From the NCBI GenBank assembly GCA_046732465.1, contig JBKPND010000073.1, positions 1-16,402 on the forward strand: a stretch of 16,402 bases of DNA, in the 5' to 3' direction. Below the pieces are notes generated by a model. It had not been told where the DNA came from. It searched no databases and saw only the letters and a list, made by a program, of their open reading frames with translations. This DNA comes from DASUPK01 sp046732465 (GTDB lineage Bacteria; Actinomycetota; Thermoleophilia; Solirubrobacterales; 70-9). Of this stretch, positions 14,544 to 16,402 are shown in pieces (within the stretch, counting starts at the first letter, position 1; each line of letters opens with the position of its first letter). A program made the translations under genes and the position numbers.

Positions 14544-15304
14544 GTCGTCGCGGGGCGGAAGGACCAGACGGCGGGACGGGCGCGGGCCAGGATCTCGCGC
14601 GCCGCGAGCGCAGCGAGGATCGCGACGAGCAGGCCGGCGGCAGCGTCGATCCAGAAGTGGTTGGCGGTCACGACGACCACCCAGAAGACGAGCAACGGGT
14701 AGGCGGCCCAGAGGACCTTGCTGATCCTGTGGCGGGAGACCAGGACACCGGTGACGCCGATCATCGTCGAGAAGGCGACGTGCATGGAGGGGATTGCGGC
14801 GTAGGGGTTGATGAAGAGCTTGACCAGGGCGGAGTCGTGGTTGACCTGCGCGTAGTCCGTGATCGTGTCCACGAAGCCCTCCTGCGGGAAGAGCCGCGGC
14901 GGCATGGTGGGCACCAGCGCGTAGCCGACGATCGCCAGGGCCATGGCGACCATGAACATGTTCCGCACGAAGTAGAAGTTCTGGTTGCGGAAGAGGTAGA
15001 GCCAGACCAGGAACGAGGTGGTCACCACGAAGTGGCTGTTCATGTACATGTAATTGGCGAAGTCGACGATCCAGCTGTGGTCGATGAAGATGGCCTGCAG
15101 ATTCGGCTCGAAGAAGGTGTGGAGGCTCTTCTCGAGCGAGATCACGTTCTGCCCGTTGACGAATGCCTGGTCGCGTGCGCCGTCGGCGAGGCCGCGGACG
15201 GCCTCGTAGCTGAGCTCGGCGAGTACGAACAGGCCGAGCTGCTTACCGGCGTCCCCATACCCGTGAGGGAGCCAACCGCCGACTTTGTTGATCAGGGTGC
15301 GCAT
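14540..15304 (-). CDS. PAP2-superfamily membrane protein, Aur1/Ipt1-like (copy 2)
   Basis: 254 residues with about six membrane helices. The active-site pattern matches copy 1: PTMPPR (132-137), IPSMH (S173, H175) and NHFWID (H216, D220). Outside these motifs the two copies are clearly diverged, so they are old paralogues with possibly different substrates. It has no Pro/Glu tail. It is the first gene of the long minus-strand array, with a TAGAAT -10-like hexamer 9 bases before its ATG, implying a very short leader. Its TGA overlaps the TTG of the GT-C-like gene by 4 bases. Inositol-phosphate transfer to a lipid acceptor is the favoured role; simple lipid-phosphate phosphatase activity remains possible. 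Confidence 0.84.
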   Translation of the reverse strand: MRTLINKVGGWLPHGYGDAGKQLGLFVLAELSYEAVRGLADGARDQAFVNGQNVISLEKSLHTFFEPNLQAIFIDHSWIVDFANYMYMNSHFVVTTSFLVWLYLFRNQNFYFVRNMFMVAMALAIVGYALVPTMPPRLFPQEGFVDTITDYAQVNHDSALVKLFINPYAAIPSMHVAFSTMIGVTGVLVSRHRISKVLWAAYPLLVFWVVVVTANHFWIDAAAGLLVAILAALAAREILARARPAVWSFRPATT

Positions 15305-15313
15305 GACCGCAGA

Positions 15314-15319
15314 ATTCTA
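15314..15319 (-). promoter_or_regulatory. Candidate -10 element driving the inositol-lipid array
   Basis: TAGAAT on the minus strand differs from TATAAT at one position and ends 9 bases before ATG 15304, predicting a leader of about 2-3 bases. It is the best -10 match upstream of the seven-gene array. No clear -35 was seen. Confidence 0.5.
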
Positions 15320-15395
15320 GTTAACCGTCCGATGACACATTCGTGACCGACCACACTCTTCTTCCCGTCCTTCGGGTTCGAACGAGCCTGGTCGG

Positions 15396-15412
15396 CGGGA
15401 CGAAACGGGACG
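15396..15412 (+). repeat. Tandem CGGGACG direct repeat upstream of the nth promoter
   Basis: CGGGACG occurs at 15396-15402 and again at 15406-15412, separated by AAA. The 10-base period puts both copies on the same helix face, ending 5 bases before the TATCCT element. An activator or repressor site is possible, but a regulator cannot be named. An 8-base palindrome GTTCGAAC lies upstream at 15376-15383. Confidence 0.4.
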
Positions 15413-15417
15413 CAGAA

Positions 15418-15423
15418 TATCCT
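15418..15423 (+). promoter_or_regulatory. Candidate leaderless -10 element for nth
   Basis: TATCCT, then exactly 6 bases, then GTG 15430. It fits TANNNT with the leaderless spacing and argues for GTG 15430 over the longer GTG 15343 start. Confidence 0.5.
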
Positions 15424-15429
15424 CGCCCG

Positions 15430-16191
15430 GTGCCTCTGCCGAGCAGGATACTTCTCGCCGGCGGGAAGATCGCGACCTTGCCACCGGGCAGGCCGCCGCG
15501 CATTCCCAAGCGGGATCCGGGGTGGCGCCGCCCGTCGCGACGGCGGGTGCTCGCGATCCGCGACCGGCTCCGGGAGCTCTACGGGCAGCCCGTGAACGAG
15601 CCGCATGGCCACCCGATCGCAGAGCTAATCCGGGGGGTGCTGTCCCAGAACACCAACGACCGCAACCGCGATATCGCCTACGGGCGGCTGCGCGAACGCT
15701 TCCCCGCCTGGGAGGAGGTCAGGGACGCGCCGACCGAGGAGGTTGAGGCGGCCATCAAGCCCGGCGGTCTCAGCCCGACGAAGGCGCCCCGCATCCAGGA
15801 GATCCTGGGCCAACTGGGCGATCACCCCGATCTGGACTGGCTGGCCGAAGCTCCCCGGGGTCAGGCGCTCGAATTCCTCACCGATCTTCCCGGCGTCGGG
15901 CGAAAGACGGCGGCCGTGGTGCTGCTCTTTGCCCTCGGCCGACCTGAGATCCCGGTCGACACACACGTCTACCGGGTCGGCGGCAGGCTCGGCCTGTTCA
16001 GACCCGAGGCTTCCTTCCCGGAGGCCCACGACGAGATGCTCGCGATCACCCCTCCCGAGGACGCCTACGAGCTGCACATCAACCTGATCCGCCACGGCCG
16101 CGCTATCTGTAGGCCCCGGCCACGATGCCGCGAGTGCGCCCTGCGCCGCATGTGCCCCTACTACAAGACGAATATGCTCCCGCGCCAGTGA
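15430..16191 (+). CDS. nth: Endonuclease III-type DNA glycosylase/AP lyase
   Basis: 253 residues. This base-excision repair enzyme removes oxidised pyrimidines and nicks the abasic site. The helix-hairpin-helix LPGVGRKTAAVVLLFALG (153-170) contains catalytic Lys K159, and IPVDTHVYRV (174-183) contains the catalytic Asp (D177). The C-terminal 4Fe-4S loop uses C227, C233, C236 and C242 with spacing x5-x2-x5, one residue shorter in the first interval than E. coli Nth (x6). A basic, Pro-rich stretch (about 16-40) precedes the helical core. GTG 15430 is preferred because TATCCT lies 6 bases upstream; starting at GTG 15343 would add 29 residues without family features. The stop overlaps the start of the cytochrome c gene. 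Confidence 0.9.
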   Translation: MPLPSRILLAGGKIATLPPGRPPRIPKRDPGWRRPSRRRVLAIRDRLRELYGQPVNEPHGHPIAELIRGVLSQNTNDRNRDIAYGRLRERFPAWEEVRDAPTEEVEAAIKPGGLSPTKAPRIQEILGQLGDHPDLDWLAEAPRGQALEFLTDLPGVGRKTAAVVLLFALGRPEIPVDTHVYRVGGRLGLFRPEASFPEAHDEMLAITPPEDAYELHINLIRHGRAICRPRPRCRECALRRMCPYYKTNMLPRQ

Positions 16192-16402
16192 AACGGAGCA
16201 CGTTCGTCATCTTCGGCATCGTCGTCCTGCTCCTCGGCGTGGGCGTCCCAGCTTGGGCGCTCAGCCAGGAAGGCTCCGAGAGCGCGGCCGAGAAGGTGCC
16301 ATCGGGCCTGCAGGAGGGAAAGGACCTCTTCGTGACCAATTGCGGCGCCTGTCACACCCTTGCCGAAGCGGGGACTGACGGCATCATCGGGCCGAACCTG
16401 GA
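16188..16402 (+). CDS. Membrane-anchored c-type cytochrome, N-terminal part (cut by window edge)
   Basis: 71 complete codons are visible from GTG 16188, which overlaps the nth TGA (GTGA, 16188-16191). The protein starts VKRSTFVIFGIVVLLLGVGV, a basic end and a membrane helix or signal anchor (about 5-24). A short linker and LQEGKDLFVTNCGACHTLAE follow, with the heme-binding CxxCH at C52-C55-H56. GPNL near the end is typical of small class I cytochromes c. The methionine ligand region would lie beyond the edge. It should act outside the membrane as an electron carrier or as a subunit of an oxidase chain. Coupling to nth is probably a matter of packing rather than function. Confidence 0.85.
   Translation, partial: MKRSTFVIFGIVVLLLGVGVPAWALSQEGSESAAEKVPSGLQEGKDLFVTNCGACHTLAEAGTDGIIGPNL

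Larger units (their letters stand above)
7461..15304 (-). other. Predicted seven-gene operon for inositol-lipid synthesis
   Basis: Seven same-strand genes: Aur1-like 2, GT-C-like, Aur1-like 1, CDP-alcohol phosphotransferase, ino1, GT-PHP, UDG-like. Junctions are a 4-base TTGA overlap (14540-14543), a TGATG overlap (12904-12908), gaps of about 41, 62 and 22 bases, and a second TGATG overlap (8115-8119). The only strong promoter candidate at the head is TAGAAT at 15319-15314; a possible internal one lies at 10063-10058 and a hairpin follows at 7459-7430. The operon is inferred from spacing and shared theme. Confidence 0.65.

Noticed and set aside
15371..15395. GGGTTCGAAC resembling a tRNA T-loop
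   Set aside because: No 5-base T-stem pairs around it, and no acceptor, D or anticodon arm can be drawn upstream. It is a chance palindrome or part of a regulatory site.

Overview
The window is strongly G+C-rich and tightly packed, with many GTG and some TTG starts, stop/start overlaps, and several genes that look leaderless. This points to a high-GC actinobacterium. An actinobacterial-type inositol-phosphate synthase, a PgsA1-like CDP-alcohol phosphotransferase and a PimA-like GT-B domain agree. My best guess is a Thermoleophilia/Solirubrobacterales-type lineage, inferred from gene style only. I see no tRNA, rRNA, CRISPR array, insertion sequence or phage gene, and no gene-free stretch longer than about 130 bases.

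Layout. (1) 1-1606: the 5' end of argF (ornithine carbamoyltransferase) runs leftward off the edge. It diverges from an endonuclease/exonuclease/phosphatase-fold protein (222-1040), which is followed by a helical protein with a DUF8129-like tail (1049-1606). (2) 1603-3479, minus strand: a small helical protein and an M3-like zinc peptidase. (3) 3493-7222, plus strand: a TRAM/RlmD-type RNA m5U methyltransferase, an LLM-class oxidoreductase overlapping it, and a secreted GH5 glycosidase of endoglycoceramidase type. (4) 7219-15304, minus strand: a small zinc-ribbon protein, then a seven-gene array that reads as one unit from about 15304 down to 7461. (5) 15430-16402, plus strand: endonuclease III overlapping the start of a membrane-anchored cytochrome c that runs off the right edge.

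The centrepiece is the minus-strand array. In transcription order it holds an Aur1/Ipt1-like PAP2 protein, a polytopic GT-C-like membrane protein, a second Aur1-like PAP2 protein, a CDP-alcohol phosphotransferase that looks like phosphatidylinositol-phosphate synthase, inositol-3-phosphate synthase (ino1), a glycosyltransferase-PHP phosphoesterase fusion, and a degenerate UDG-superfamily Fe-S protein. Several junctions overlap by 1-4 bases. Together they suggest a route from glucose-6-phosphate to inositol phosphate to phosphatidylinositol phosphate, then dephosphorylation (candidate: the PHP domain), then headgroup transfer or remodelling (candidates: the two Aur1-like proteins and the GT-C-like protein). 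The fusion's glycosyltransferase half has lost both glutamates of the EX7E motif, so the PHP half may be the working part. The nearby secreted endoglycoceramidase-like enzyme adds a second hint of complex-lipid metabolism.

Transcription signals show a repeated theme. Five GTG starts sit exactly 6 bases after a -10-like hexamer ending in T, the arrangement expected for leaderless mRNAs. Two convergent gene pairs share their stop codons inside one CTAG.
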